NCBI GenBank assembly: GCA_020847535.1
Contig: JADLBU010000108.1
Location: 1 to 64,000, forward strand
Direction: 5' to 3'
Length of the DNA: 64,000 nucleotides
Source of the DNA: Phycisphaerales bacterium
GTDB taxonomy: Bacteria; Planctomycetota; Phycisphaerae; Phycisphaerales; UBA1924
Shown here: one piece after another, positions 46,692 through 54,661 of the stretch
Numbering within the stretch: the stretch's first letter is position 1
How the letters are laid out: every line of letters starts with the position of its first letter
The notes under the pieces: generated by a model
Seen by the model: only the letters and a program-made list of their open reading frames with translations
Told to the model about the DNA's origin: nothing
Databases searched by the model: none
Position numbers and translations under genes: made by a program

Positions 46692-47201
46692 CTAGATTCG
46701 CATGCCGTTCCCACCCACCTGGATCGCCGCCGGTGCCTGCCCGCCCACCGTCAGCGAGGCCGTGCCCCCGCCGTTCACCGGGACTTCACACAACGGCCGC
46801 GGCCTCCCCGGCTCGTTGAGCAGATCCTGCAGCGTCGTCTTGCCGTACAGCTCAATCACCGCCGCCGCCGCCTCATCCACCTTGCGGTGCAGCGGGCACA
46901 GCACCGATCCGTGGCTCGCCAGCCCCAGCGGGCAGGTGCGGATCCGCTCCACCGGCGTCACGCCGCGGATCACCTCCAGCAGCGTAATCTGGTCCGCCGG
47001 CCGCGCCAGCTTGTACCCGCCGCCGACTCCACGTCGGCCCGTGATCAGGTCCGAAGCGGCCAGCAGTTGCAGCACCTTCGCCAGATAGTTCGGCGGCACC
47101 TTCGTCTGCGCGGCAAGATTCGGCGTCGGCACCAGTTGGCCGGGCAAGAGCGCAAGACACGCCATCGCGCGCATCGCGTATTCGACGGTCAGAGAGAACA
47201 T
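46692..47201 (-). CDS. Rrf2-family transcriptional regulator
   Basis: The 169-residue protein has the Rrf2 winged-helix N-terminus: FSLTVEYAMRAMACLALLPG, PNLAAQTKVPPNYLAKVLQLLAASDLI, and GVGGGYKLARPADQITLLEVI. The effector region holds Cys residues in RTCPLGLASHGSVLCPLH and PLCEVP. The spacing (C-x11-C) differs from IscR and NsrR, so an Fe-S cluster is possible but not assured. The C-terminus is extended and Gly-rich. It stands upstream of lysS on the same strand. Target genes are unknown, and no iscS or other ISC gene is adjacent. Confidence 0.9.
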   Translation of the reverse strand: MFSLTVEYAMRAMACLALLPGQLVPTPNLAAQTKVPPNYLAKVLQLLAASDLITGRRGVGGGYKLARPADQITLLEVIRGVTPVERIRTCPLGLASHGSVLCPLHRKVDEAAAAVIELYGKTTLQDLLNEPGRPRPLCEVPVNGGGTASLTVGGQAPAAIQVGGNGMRI

Positions 47202-47591
47202 CGGATGACTCCTTCGAGAATCCCCGGCGGGATGCCGTCATGGCGATTCGGTTCAAAGACCGGCACGGCCGACGCTGCGTTCCTGCCCGAACGATCCTCA
47301 CGACAGGCGCTCCCGCACCCACTGGCGGATTGCACCATGAAAACCGCTGACGCTCCGCCGCCGACAACCGTCGCCGCGCCTCCACAACAAATACTACCGC
47401 GAACTCTGTAAAGACGCGCAGATTTATGGATGAGTGTGTACCCAGTACTTTCACCCACGAGGGGCTCTGGCATGAAAACTACTTCATCATCCGTTCGTAA
47501 TCGTTTCATATGCCCCTGTCCCACGCCTGGCGCTCGCCCAACGGCCGCCTTTGTCTTTAAGAACACCGCGCCCGTCCAAGGAAACCCACCA
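47202..47591. other. Divergent spacer upstream of Rrf2 gene
   Basis: About 390 bases. A minus-strand frame across it is Cys-, Gly- and Ser-rich without a recognisable domain, and I do not call it. The region around 47395-47500 is less GC-rich and probably contains promoters for the Rrf2 gene and the small gene at 47592. Confidence 0.4.
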
Positions 47592-47771
47592 ATGCTCAAG
47601 GCATGGTCCGGCACGGATGAACGCCAGCACGAGCACATCAAGTCCTCGGAACTCAAAAAAGGACAATCCACCAGCCGCGCCAGGCAGGTCGCCGCCGCCA
47701 CCGTCAGCACGCAGCGCTGCAAGGAAGGACGCACAATGGCGTCAAGCTTCCGCAGCGCTGCCCGCCGCTAG
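47592..47771 (+). CDS. Small conserved basic protein (KDERQYEHIK-type family)
   Basis: The 59-residue protein reads MLKAWSGTDERQHEHIKSSE and continues with a lysine/arginine-rich helical segment ending QRCKEGRT and a short tail. I recognise it as the widespread small protein with the pattern W-x-x-D-E-R-Q-x-E-H-I-K followed by A-A-x-T-V-x-x-x-R-x-x-E-G-R-T. It is often annotated as a plasmid-stabilisation or Rho-termination-like protein without experimental support. AAGGA precedes the ATG. The end overlaps the convergent ATPase gene by 4 bases. Function unknown. Confidence 0.75.
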   Translation: MLKAWSGTDERQHEHIKSSELKKGQSTSRARQVAAATVSTQRCKEGRTMASSFRSAARR

Positions 47772-49849
47772 GCCGCGATCGCCGCCGACTGCTCGCTCGC
47801 CGCCTCCACCCTCACCAAGCGTGGTTTCATCGGCACCCGAAGCAACAGCAGGCTGTTCAGCACCACCAGCAGCGTCCCACCCTCGTGCGCCAAGACTCCC
47901 GCCGACAGCGGCACCGTGCGCCCCGCCAGCGACCCCACGACCGTCGCGATCGCCATCACCGCGATCACCGACAGCGCAAAGACCAGATTCCCCTTCACCT
48001 TGGCCCGCACGCGCCGCGCCAAGCCCACCGCCCACGGCACCACCGACAGGTCATCGCTCAAGAGCACCACATCCGCGTTCTCAAGCGCTGCATCGCTGCC
48101 GATCGATCCGATCCCGATCGCCACATCCGCCGCCGCCAGCGCGGGGGCATCGTTCACACCATCCCCGATCACCGCAACCCCCCCACCCCCCCCACGTCCA
48201 CGACCCCCACGACCTCCCGCCTTCCGCAACTCCACTTTGGTCTCCTCGACCGCCCGGACCTTGTCCTGCGGCAGGAGCTCTGCATCGAAGCGGTCAAGCC
48301 CCAGGCGCTCGGCGACCCGCTCGGCGGTCAGGCGGTTGTCACCCGTCAGCATCCGCAACGGCCGCACCCCAAGCTCGTGCAGTTCCTTGACCATCTCCAC
48401 CGCACCGGGCCGCACGGTGTCGGACATGATCAGGACCGCCGCCTCTCCACCCCCGGGCTTGGCCGAGCACTCGTGGGCGACCACCACCGCCACATCCCCG
48501 CGTTCCTGGATCTTGCCCAAGACGTCCTGCACCCGGTTGCGGAAGCACACCGGAATGAGCACCTCGGTGTGCTTGTAGCTGCCCAGCCGCACGGGGCAGC
48601 CGCTCAGCCGGCCCGACATCCCGCGGCCCGTCGTGTGGTCGACATCGGTGATCTCCGCGGCCGCGATCCCGCGGGCCGCGGCGGCATCCAGGATCGCCTT
48701 GGCGATCGGGTGCGTCGAGTGGTGCTCAAGCCCCGCGGCGATCGCCAGCAACTGCGGGCCCTCCGACCACGCGACCGGATGCACCTGCGTCAGCCGGGGC
48801 CTGCCAACCGTCAGAGTTCCCGTCTTGTCGAAGCACACCGCCCCGATGTTCGCCAGCCGCTCGATCGCCTGCCCGCCCTTGAACAGGACACCGGCTCGCG
48901 CCGCCCGGGCGATCCCCGCGAGGGTCGCCGTCGGCGTCGCGATCACCAGCGCGCACGGCGAGGCCACGATGAGCAGCGTGATCGCCGTGTACAGCGAGTT
49001 GTCCAGGGTCCGCCCCAGCGCCAGCCACCACACCAGGAAGACCGCCGCGCTGATCACCATCACCCCGACCGCGTAGGGCTGGCTGATCCCATCGATCATC
49101 CGCTGCACCGGCTCGCGCTGCTCCCGGGCCTCCATCACGAGATTCAGGATCTTCTGAAGGCTCGATTCCGACGCCGCTCGCATCACCTCGGCCTCGATCG
49201 GGTCATCGACGTTGATCGTCCCCGCGTACAGGTCATCACCGACCGCGACCGATCGCGGCATCGGCTCACCCGTGATCGCCGACTGGTCGATCTCGGTGTG
49301 GCCGGCGATCACGCGGCAGTCGGTGGGGATGCGATCCCCCGGTCGGATCTTGATGCGCTCACCCGGCCGGAGGCTCGTGGGCTCGCAGGTCTGCCACTGC
49401 CCATCGCGCCACACCTGGGCCTCGGCCGGCATCAGGCTGCTGAGCGCCTCGATCTCGCGCCTGGTCCGCTCCATCGCCAGGTCCTCGAGCGCCCCGGCGA
49501 GCACAAAGAGGAAGAGGAGCATCGCCCCCTCCTCGACATGGCCCAACGCCGCCGCCGCGGCCGCTCCTAGGACCATCAGCACATCGATGTCAACAACACC
49601 CCGGCGCAGCGAACCCCGCGCAGCGCGGAGGCCATGCACCATGCCGATCGCCAGGCTCAGCCACGCCAGCAGCGCGGCCTGTTCCCAATGGAAGAGAAAA
49701 CGCGCTGCCGCCCAAGCGGCGAGCAGAAGGCCGGCGATGATCGCCGAGACCAGCTCTCCGCGCGTGGACAAGAGCTTCTCGAGCAGAGGCGACTGCCGCG
49801 CAGGAGACGTGGGGGGCATGGGTGCGGAGGTGGTCACCGTCATCGACAT
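47768..49849 (-). CDS. P1B-4-type transition-metal-exporting ATPase
   Basis: The 693-residue protein is a heavy-metal-translocating P-type ATPase: TGEPMPRS (actuator, about 193), the phosphorylation motif DKTGT (341-345), GVNDAP near the hinge, and IVASPCALVIATPTA with SPC at 297-299. SPC in the metal-binding helix together with HEGGT (655-659) in the last helix pair defines subclass P1B-4, which exports Co2+, Fe2+, Zn2+ or related ions. There is no N-terminal CxxC metal-binding domain. Membrane helices fit the reduced P1B-4 topology. The ATG at 49849 or the one at 49843 may be the start. It is monocistronic. Confidence 0.93.
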   Translation of the reverse strand: MSMTVTTSAPMPPTSPARQSPLLEKLLSTRGELVSAIIAGLLLAAWAAARFLFHWEQAALLAWLSLAIGMVHGLRAARGSLRRGVVDIDVLMVLGAAAAAALGHVEEGAMLLFLFVLAGALEDLAMERTRREIEALSSLMPAEAQVWRDGQWQTCEPTSLRPGERIKIRPGDRIPTDCRVIAGHTEIDQSAITGEPMPRSVAVGDDLYAGTINVDDPIEAEVMRAASESSLQKILNLVMEAREQREPVQRMIDGISQPYAVGVMVISAAVFLVWWLALGRTLDNSLYTAITLLIVASPCALVIATPTATLAGIARAARAGVLFKGGQAIERLANIGAVCFDKTGTLTVGRPRLTQVHPVAWSEGPQLLAIAAGLEHHSTHPIAKAILDAAAARGIAAAEITDVDHTTGRGMSGRLSGCPVRLGSYKHTEVLIPVCFRNRVQDVLGKIQERGDVAVVVAHECSAKPGGGEAAVLIMSDTVRPGAVEMVKELHELGVRPLRMLTGDNRLTAERVAERLGLDRFDAELLPQDKVRAVEETKVELRKAGGRGGRGRGGGGGVAVIGDGVNDAPALAAADVAIGIGSIGSDAALENADVVLLSDDLSVVPWAVGLARRVRAKVKGNLVFALSVIAVMAIATVVGSLAGRTVPLSAGVLAHEGGTLLVVLNSLLLLRVPMKPRLVRVEAASEQSAAIAA

Positions 49850-49898
49850 GCCGTCAAGGCTACGGGGCGAACCGGTCCGGTTCGAGTGACTTCGGATC

Positions 49899-50276
49899 TC
49901 ATCTGTAGCGGGCGATCCACAGCACCGCGCCGGTCGCGGCCGCGACCAGGAACAGGATCAACCCGGCGATCACGTACTCCCACGCGGAGAATCGCCTGCG
50001 GACCTTGGTCTCTTCGGCTTGGCGATCCCGGACATCGCAGCCGCATTCGGGGCAGCGGTCACGCATCGCGCCGGTGAGGTCATACCCGCAACGCGGGCAG
50101 GCCAGGTTTGAGGTTTCGCCAGCCCGTGATTCGGCGAGCATGAGGCGCCAGAACCGGATCCCGATCAGGACCACGACAAGCGCCGACAGCCCGGCCCCGA
50201 TGCCCAGGATCCACATCGCCGGATGGTAGAGAGCGGTCCGGGCGCGATGGTCCGGGCTGTGAGCATCCGCAAACAT
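49899..50276 (-). CDS. Membrane protein with planctomycete-type zinc ribbon
   Basis: The 125-residue protein has a membrane helix (about 21-40), then the four-cysteine zinc ribbon CPRCGYDLTG...CPECGCD (about 58-79), and a second helix near the C-terminus (FSAWEYVIAGLILFLVAAATG). The CPxCGYDLTG motif between two helices is characteristic of many short planctomycetal membrane proteins of unknown role. I chose the ATG at 50276, which has a G-rich tract before it. An ATG at 50216 would remove 20 residues. It is divergent from clpS and upstream of the metal ATPase on the same strand. Confidence 0.75.
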   Translation of the reverse strand: MFADAHSPDHRARTALYHPAMWILGIGAGLSALVVVLIGIRFWRLMLAESRAGETSNLACPRCGYDLTGAMRDRCPECGCDVRDRQAEETKVRRRFSAWEYVIAGLILFLVAAATGAVLWIARYR

Positions 50277-50389
50277 GCCCCCCCCCGAACGCAAAGCGAC
50301 CCCTCGTCTATGGCGATGCACGTAGTGCCGATGCAGGTAAGTGCCGATGTTGGTAGACAACCACGGGTCGGCTCATAGGATGAATTGAG

Positions 50390-50794
50390 ATGAGTGCGTC
50401 GAGCGTCGAGCTGAACACGATCGCGGTTGAAGCGCGGCCTGTCCAACAGAGTCGGGCCAAACCCACCAAGCCGCAGCCGCTGTGGAATGTCATCCTGGTG
50501 GATGATGATGACCACACCTACGAGTACGTCATCCGCATGATGCAGACGCTCTTCGCGCACCCGCTGGAGCGGTCCTTCAAGATCGCGTGCGAGGTGGATG
50601 CCACGGGCCGGGCGATCTGCGCAACGGTGCATAAGGAGCTCGCCGAGCTCAAGCAGGAGCAGGTGCACTCGTTCGGACGGGATCCGCTGATGGCGCGGTG
50701 CGCTGGTCCGATGTCGGCGATCATCGAGCCTGCATGTGGGGGTGGGGGCGGGGATGACGATGCGGGGGATCGCAGCGCCGGAGATGACCGATGA
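50390..50794 (+). CDS. clpS: ATP-dependent Clp protease adaptor ClpS
   Basis: ClpS delivers N-degron substrates to ClpAP. Residues about 30-105 match the family: PLWNVILVDDDDHTYEYVIRM, LFAHPLERSFKIACEVDATGRAI, and KELAELKQEQVHSFG. The DDxxHTxxYV segment supplies the substrate pocket and ClpA contact. It has an N-terminal extension and an unusual Gly/Asp-rich C-terminal tail beyond the domain. Its stop overlaps the ATG of the following dehydrogenase gene (ATGA at 50791-50794), so the two are coupled, an unusual neighbour for clpS. No clpA is in the window. Confidence 0.92.
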   Translation: MSASSVELNTIAVEARPVQQSRAKPTKPQPLWNVILVDDDDHTYEYVIRMMQTLFAHPLERSFKIACEVDATGRAICATVHKELAELKQEQVHSFGRDPLMARCAGPMSAIIEPACGGGGGDDDAGDRSAGDDR

Positions 50795-51768
50795 GCGAGT
50801 CAGTCCCGGGTGGACCCAAGGCGACCGTCATCCAGACCGAGGAGCTCGATCCCGCGGCTGCCGGGTGGCTTGCCGATCGCTGCAACCTGGTCGTCTTTCC
50901 GCGCGAGCGGCTCGCAACCGTCAACGGTGAACTCTCCGATGTCCGCGGCATGGTGGTGCGCACGTACACCAAGGTCGATGGGCAGTTGCTGGATCACCTT
51001 CCCGGCCTCCGCGTCGTCGGGCGGGCGGGTGTGGGGCTTGAGAACATCGATGTCGATGCCTGCAAAGATCGCGGGATCGCCGTCGTCCACACGCCCGATG
51101 CAAACTCATCGGCCGTCGCAGAGTACGTCTTCTCAATGCTGTTCGCCGAGCTGCGCCGGCACAGGTATCTGGATGTGCCGGTCTCGTGCGAAGACTGGTG
51201 CGCGATGCGGAGGGAGCTGAGAGCGCCGAGCCAGCTCTGCGAGTTGACCATCGGCATCATCGGACTCGGCCGCGTCGGCTCACGGATCGCCAGGATCGCC
51301 AGCGCGTTCGGCGCCAACGTCCTCTACCACGACATCGCCGAGATCCCGCCGGCGAACCGCCACGGTGCTGCGTGCGTTGATCGCGAAACGCTGCTGTCGA
51401 ACTCCGACATCGTCACGATCCACATCGATGCCCGGCCCGGCAACACCGGGCTCTTCGATGCGGGGCTGCTCAAGCTGCTCAAGCCGGGTGCGATCCTGGT
51501 CAACACCAGCCGCGGGCAGGTGATCAATGCCGGCGATCTGGCGAGCCATCTGAATCGCAATCCCGCAGCCCTGGCCCTGCTGGATGTTCATCCGGTCGAG
51601 CCCTTCCCGGCGGACTACCCGCTCCTGGGGCTTCCCAACGCCCGGCTCTCGCCGCACCTGGCGGCGGCGACCGACCTGGCGAACCGGAACATGAGCTGGG
51701 TCGTCCGGGATGTCTGGCGGGTGCTGAGAGGAGAGCGGCCGGAGTTCGCGGCCGAGGCAAGCAAATAG
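50791..51768 (+). CDS. D-isomer-specific 2-hydroxyacid dehydrogenase (SerA-like)
   Basis: The 325-residue NAD-dependent enzyme has the typical two-domain layout. VVGRAGVGLENIDVDACKDRG and VVHTPDANSSAVAEYVF form the substrate domain. IGIIGLGRVGSRIARIASAFG is the Rossmann motif. Catalytic residues lie in LVNTSRGQVIN (Arg), DVHPVEPFP (Glu) and LSPHLAAAT (His). It resembles phosphoglycerate dehydrogenases without the C-terminal ACT regulatory domain. The exact 2-hydroxyacid is unknown. It overlaps the clpS stop, and a heptanucleotide repeat starts 5 bases after its own stop. Confidence 0.93.
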   Translation: MSESVPGGPKATVIQTEELDPAAAGWLADRCNLVVFPRERLATVNGELSDVRGMVVRTYTKVDGQLLDHLPGLRVVGRAGVGLENIDVDACKDRGIAVVHTPDANSSAVAEYVFSMLFAELRRHRYLDVPVSCEDWCAMRRELRAPSQLCELTIGIIGLGRVGSRIARIASAFGANVLYHDIAEIPPANRHGAACVDRETLLSNSDIVTIHIDARPGNTGLFDAGLLKLLKPGAILVNTSRGQVINAGDLASHLNRNPAALALLDVHPVEPFPADYPLLGLPNARLSPHLAAATDLANRNMSWVVRDVWRVLRGERPEFAAEASK

Positions 51769-51773
51769 ATCTC

Positions 51774-51822
51774 GGGGAGGGGAACGGGAAGAGGGGAACG
51801 GGAAGAGGGGAACGGCGAGCGG
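51774..51822. repeat. Alternating tandem heptanucleotide repeat, seven units
   Basis: GGGGAGG, GGAACGG, GAAGAGG, GGAACGG, GAAGAGG, GGAACGG, CGAGCGG run in exact phase. Two alternating heptamers make a 14-base higher-order unit. It directly follows the dehydrogenase stop codon. Confidence 0.8.
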
Positions 51823-51879
51823 GGAGGCCGGAACTCATCGCCGACGCGAGCAGAGTGGTAGATCTCGGGCCGGTGAATA

Positions 51880-51990
51880 CACTGGTAATATCCGATCAAA
51901 TACTAATTAATGTCCGATCATATACCGAATAATATCGAGATCGCACCTCGATCATCGGTACCGAGTCCCGTACAATCGATACAGCTTGGA
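51880..51990 (+). promoter_or_regulatory. AT-rich control region upstream of ybeY
   Basis: This is the most AT-rich stretch in the window. It holds a direct repeat TCCGATCAAATA (51891-51902) and TCCGATCATATA (51913-51924) with 22-bp spacing. An inverted repeat ATCGAG-N7-CTCGAT (51934-51952) and a -10-like TACAAT (51971-51976) follow. It probably drives the ybeY-corC operon. No matching regulator is identified. Confidence 0.5.
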
Positions 51991-52021
51991 TCCTCCTGTA
52001 CTTGCGGGATTCGGCCTGCCC

Positions 52022-52597
52022 ATGAACACCCATCCGACCAACGCAGACCCGGGCTCGCGGGCGACCGCCGCAGGGGAAGACGCGACACACCCCCACGAGC
52101 CGCCCGATCCCCAGGGCCCCAGCGCAACCGCCATCAAGGTCGAGATCGTGGATTCCACGGCCGAACTGTCAGAGACAGACCTGGGGTGGCTGTTGCGGCA
52201 TGTCGAAGCGGCGAGCGTGGAACTTGGGCTCCGCGGGGAGCTGCGTGTGCGGATCGCTGGTGATCGCGAGGTCTCGGCCGCGCACGAGGAGTTCCTGGAG
52301 GTCCCGGGGACGACGGATGTGCTGACGTTCGACATGAGCGATGAGGATGGGCTGGATTGCGACATCCTGGTGTGTCTGGATGAGGCGCAGCGGCGAGCGG
52401 CGGAGCTGGGGCATGCGCCGGTTCGGGAACTGCTGCTGTACTGCGTGCATGGGCTGCTCCACTGCATGGGGTACGACGATCACGAGCCGGCGGAGTATGA
52501 GCGGATGCACGCGCGGGAGGATGAGGTGCTGACGGCGATCGGGGCGGGGGCGACGTTCTCGGCGGGCGGTGGTGGCAAGCCTGGAGTGAAGGCATGA
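52022..52597 (+). CDS. ybeY: Endoribonuclease YbeY
   Basis: YbeY is a metal-dependent RNase needed for 16S rRNA 3'-end maturation and ribosome quality control. The 191-residue protein carries TTDVLTFDMSDEDG, DILVCLDEAQRRA and the metal site HGLLHCMGYDDH (His143, His147, His154). The third His is one residue further along than in E. coli (GYDDH versus GYDH). The first 38 residues are a hydrophilic extension. The start is the ATG at 52022. It overlaps the downstream CorC-like gene by ATGA (52594-52597), matching the common ybeY-corC neighbourhood. Confidence 0.94.
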   Translation: MNTHPTNADPGSRATAAGEDATHPHEPPDPQGPSATAIKVEIVDSTAELSETDLGWLLRHVEAASVELGLRGELRVRIAGDREVSAAHEEFLEVPGTTDVLTFDMSDEDGLDCDILVCLDEAQRRAAELGHAPVRELLLYCVHGLLHCMGYDDHEPAEYERMHAREDEVLTAIGAGATFSAGGGGKPGVKA

Positions 52598-53937
52598 CCA
52601 GTGTGATGTGGCTGGTCACCGGGCTGGCGGCGATCGGCTTGGGGGCGATCTTCTCGACGCTGTTCTACGCGCTGCACGAGCTGTCGCGATCCCGGCTGGA
52701 GGAGCTGGCCGTGCAGCAGAAGAGCGCAGCGCTGCGGTCGCGAATCGCCAAGGTGCTGGAGGATCCGCGCGGGCACGCGGTGGCGACCGCCCTGCCGCGG
52801 GTGATGTGCCACATGATCGCGGTGGTCGCGGCGGTGTTCTGGATCACGCGCCTGCGCGGGGTGCAGAGCCCGGAGTGGCTTGAGGTGACGGTGGGGTTGA
52901 CGGCGGCTTCGCTGAGCGTGTGGCTTTTGGGGCTGGTGGTGCCGGCGAGCGTGGCTCGGCACGCGGGCGAAGAGACGGTGATCGCCTGGTCGCGCCTGGT
53001 GCGGGTGGTGTACATCGTGTCCCGGCCGTTCCGTCGATTCGTGTGGCTGCTGGATGACATCATCGGGCGCATGTCGGGGACGGGGATCAACCCGCAGCAG
53101 GATGCGCAGGATGAGGTGCTTTCGCTGGTGGAGGAAGCCAAGCAGGAGGGGCAGTTCGACCAGTTCGAGCGCGACACGATCGCGAGCATCATGAGGTTCC
53201 GGGACAAGACGGTGCAGCAGATCATGACGCCGCGGACGGAGATCGAGGCGATCGAGCTGACCAACAACCTGGGCGAGATCACTTCGCATATCCGGCGGAC
53301 GCGGCACAGCCGCATCCCGGTGTACGAGGGGACGATCGACCGGATCGTGGGGGCGTTCTACGTCAAGGACCTGATGAAGTGGCTCGCCGGGGACAAGAGC
53401 CGGGCGGGGACTCAGTTTGATTTCCGCAAGCTGCTGCGGCCGGCGTTGTTCGTGCCCGAGACCAAGACGGTGCGCGAGCTCCTGAGCGAGCTGATCGCCA
53501 AGAAGGTTCACATCGCGATGGTCGCCGATGAGTACGGCGGGACGGCGGGGCTGGTGACGATCGAGGACATCGTCGAGCAGATCACCGGGGATATCCGGGA
53601 TGAGTACGAGCCGGCGATCGCGGATGATCCGGATGTGACGATCGACAAGGCCAAGGCGTTCGCGGATGTGGATGCGAGGCTGTACATCCACGAGGCGAAC
53701 AACCAGCTGCGGGAGCTGGGCGTTGAGCTTCCGGTGAGCGATGACTACGACACGGTGGGCGGGTACGTGACGGTGACGCTGGGCCGAATCCCGCAGGCGG
53801 GGGAATTGGTTCCGCTGGATGGGGTGAGGATCACGGTTCTGGAGGCGGAGCCGACGCATGTGGAGCGGTTGAGAATTGAGAAGGCTGAGCCGGAGGCGGA
53901 TGCGGGTGAGCCGCGGCAGGCGGAGCAGCATGCGTAG
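52594..53937 (+). CDS. CNNM/CorC-HlyC family membrane protein with CBS pair
   Basis: The 447-residue protein has an N-terminal membrane region resembling the CNNM (DUF21) domain (LVTGLAAIGLGAIFSTLFYALHE, then helices at about 75-125). A CBS pair covers about 205-335 (FRDKTVQQIMTPRTEIEAIE, RHSRIPVYEGTIDRIVGAFYVKDL, VADEYGGTAGLVTIEDIVEQITGDI). A CorC_HlyC FAD-like domain occupies 350-430. Members are linked to magnesium or cobalt transport. The YGGTxGLVTIEDIVEqITGdI segment is diagnostic. It overlaps the ybeY stop and is cotranscribed with it. The C-terminus is Glu/Ala-rich and varies between species. Confidence 0.92.
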   Translation: MTSVMWLVTGLAAIGLGAIFSTLFYALHELSRSRLEELAVQQKSAALRSRIAKVLEDPRGHAVATALPRVMCHMIAVVAAVFWITRLRGVQSPEWLEVTVGLTAASLSVWLLGLVVPASVARHAGEETVIAWSRLVRVVYIVSRPFRRFVWLLDDIIGRMSGTGINPQQDAQDEVLSLVEEAKQEGQFDQFERDTIASIMRFRDKTVQQIMTPRTEIEAIELTNNLGEITSHIRRTRHSRIPVYEGTIDRIVGAFYVKDLMKWLAGDKSRAGTQFDFRKLLRPALFVPETKTVRELLSELIAKKVHIAMVADEYGGTAGLVTIEDIVEQITGDIRDEYEPAIADDPDVTIDKAKAFADVDARLYIHEANNQLRELGVELPVSDDYDTVGGYVTVTLGRIPQAGELVPLDGVRITVLEAEPTHVERLRIEKAEPEADAGEPRQAEQHA

Positions 53938-54050
53938 GGGGGCGGTTCCGCCGCTTGGTGCAAACCGAAGCTGAATAGGACTGGATCAGTCGGCAGTGGG
54001 GAACGGCAAAGAGGAATACTTCGGTGCGGTGGAGTTGGTAGAGTGGGGGC

Positions 54051-54540
54051 ATGCGTATTGCATGCGTTTGGGTTGGGGGGTTGGTAATTGGTGGAGTTGT
54101 TGCGCCGATCGCGAACGGGGAAGAGCCTGCGAAGGATGGTGGTTCGCTTTTGATTGTGGCGCGGCGGGAGCTTGTGGAGCAGCTTGAGCCGTGTGCGCGG
54201 GCGCGGTCGTTGGATGTGCCGGCGAGCGTGGTGAGTCTGGAGGATGTGCTGGATACGGATTCGGCATCGGCGGATGATCCGGAGCGTCTGAAGCGGTTTT
54301 TGTATCGGCGATGGCTCGCGGGCAAGGGGAAGGAGCATCCGCTTCGCTATGTATTGCTGGTCGGGGATGCGGGTGGAGGGCACCCTCGCCTTTGTAACGC
54401 CGCAAGCCTGGATCAACGGCGAGAAGGACGGGTCACGCGCGGAGTCCATTCGCCTCTTCGGGGTGTACTACGACCGCGCCAACTCGAACCTGAGCGTCGG
54501 CAAGTTGTGGCTTGAGAATCTCACGTTCCTTGAGCCGTGA
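54051..54540 (+). pseudogene. Decayed secreted protein: C25-like start joined to unrelated 3' fragment
   Basis: The frame from 54051 begins with a signal peptide (MRIACVWVGGLVIGG) and reads about 100 residues resembling the start of a gingipain-like (C25) domain, reaching PLRYVLLVGDA at about 54370. There the sequence becomes out-of-frame. In the +1 frame, GTLAFVTPQAWINGEKDG to the stop at 54540 looks protein-like (FGVYYDRANSNLSVGKLW), but it is not the expected C25 continuation. A deletion joining two genes, plus a frameshift, is the simplest reading. A real 154-residue protein is not excluded. Confidence 0.55.
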
Positions 54541-54661
54541 GCGAAACGTAGATTTTCTCCGGCCCATTCTCATGTTCACTGTCTGGCAGACCATTCCTCG
54601 ACCCAAGCCGACGTCCAAGTAACCATCGCGGTACGATCGGAATCAATTCGAGGAGTGCTGC

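Noticed and set aside
46692..47201. IscR identity for the Rrf2 protein because fdx and iscX are in the window
   Set aside because: The cysteine spacing does not match IscR, and the gene is 44 kb from fdx-iscX. Only the family assignment is safe.
47189..47734. Minus-strand 181-residue frame upstream of the Rrf2 gene
   Set aside because: It overlaps the better supported small gene at 47592-47771, is rich in Cys, Gly and Ser without a pattern, and has no recognisable domain.
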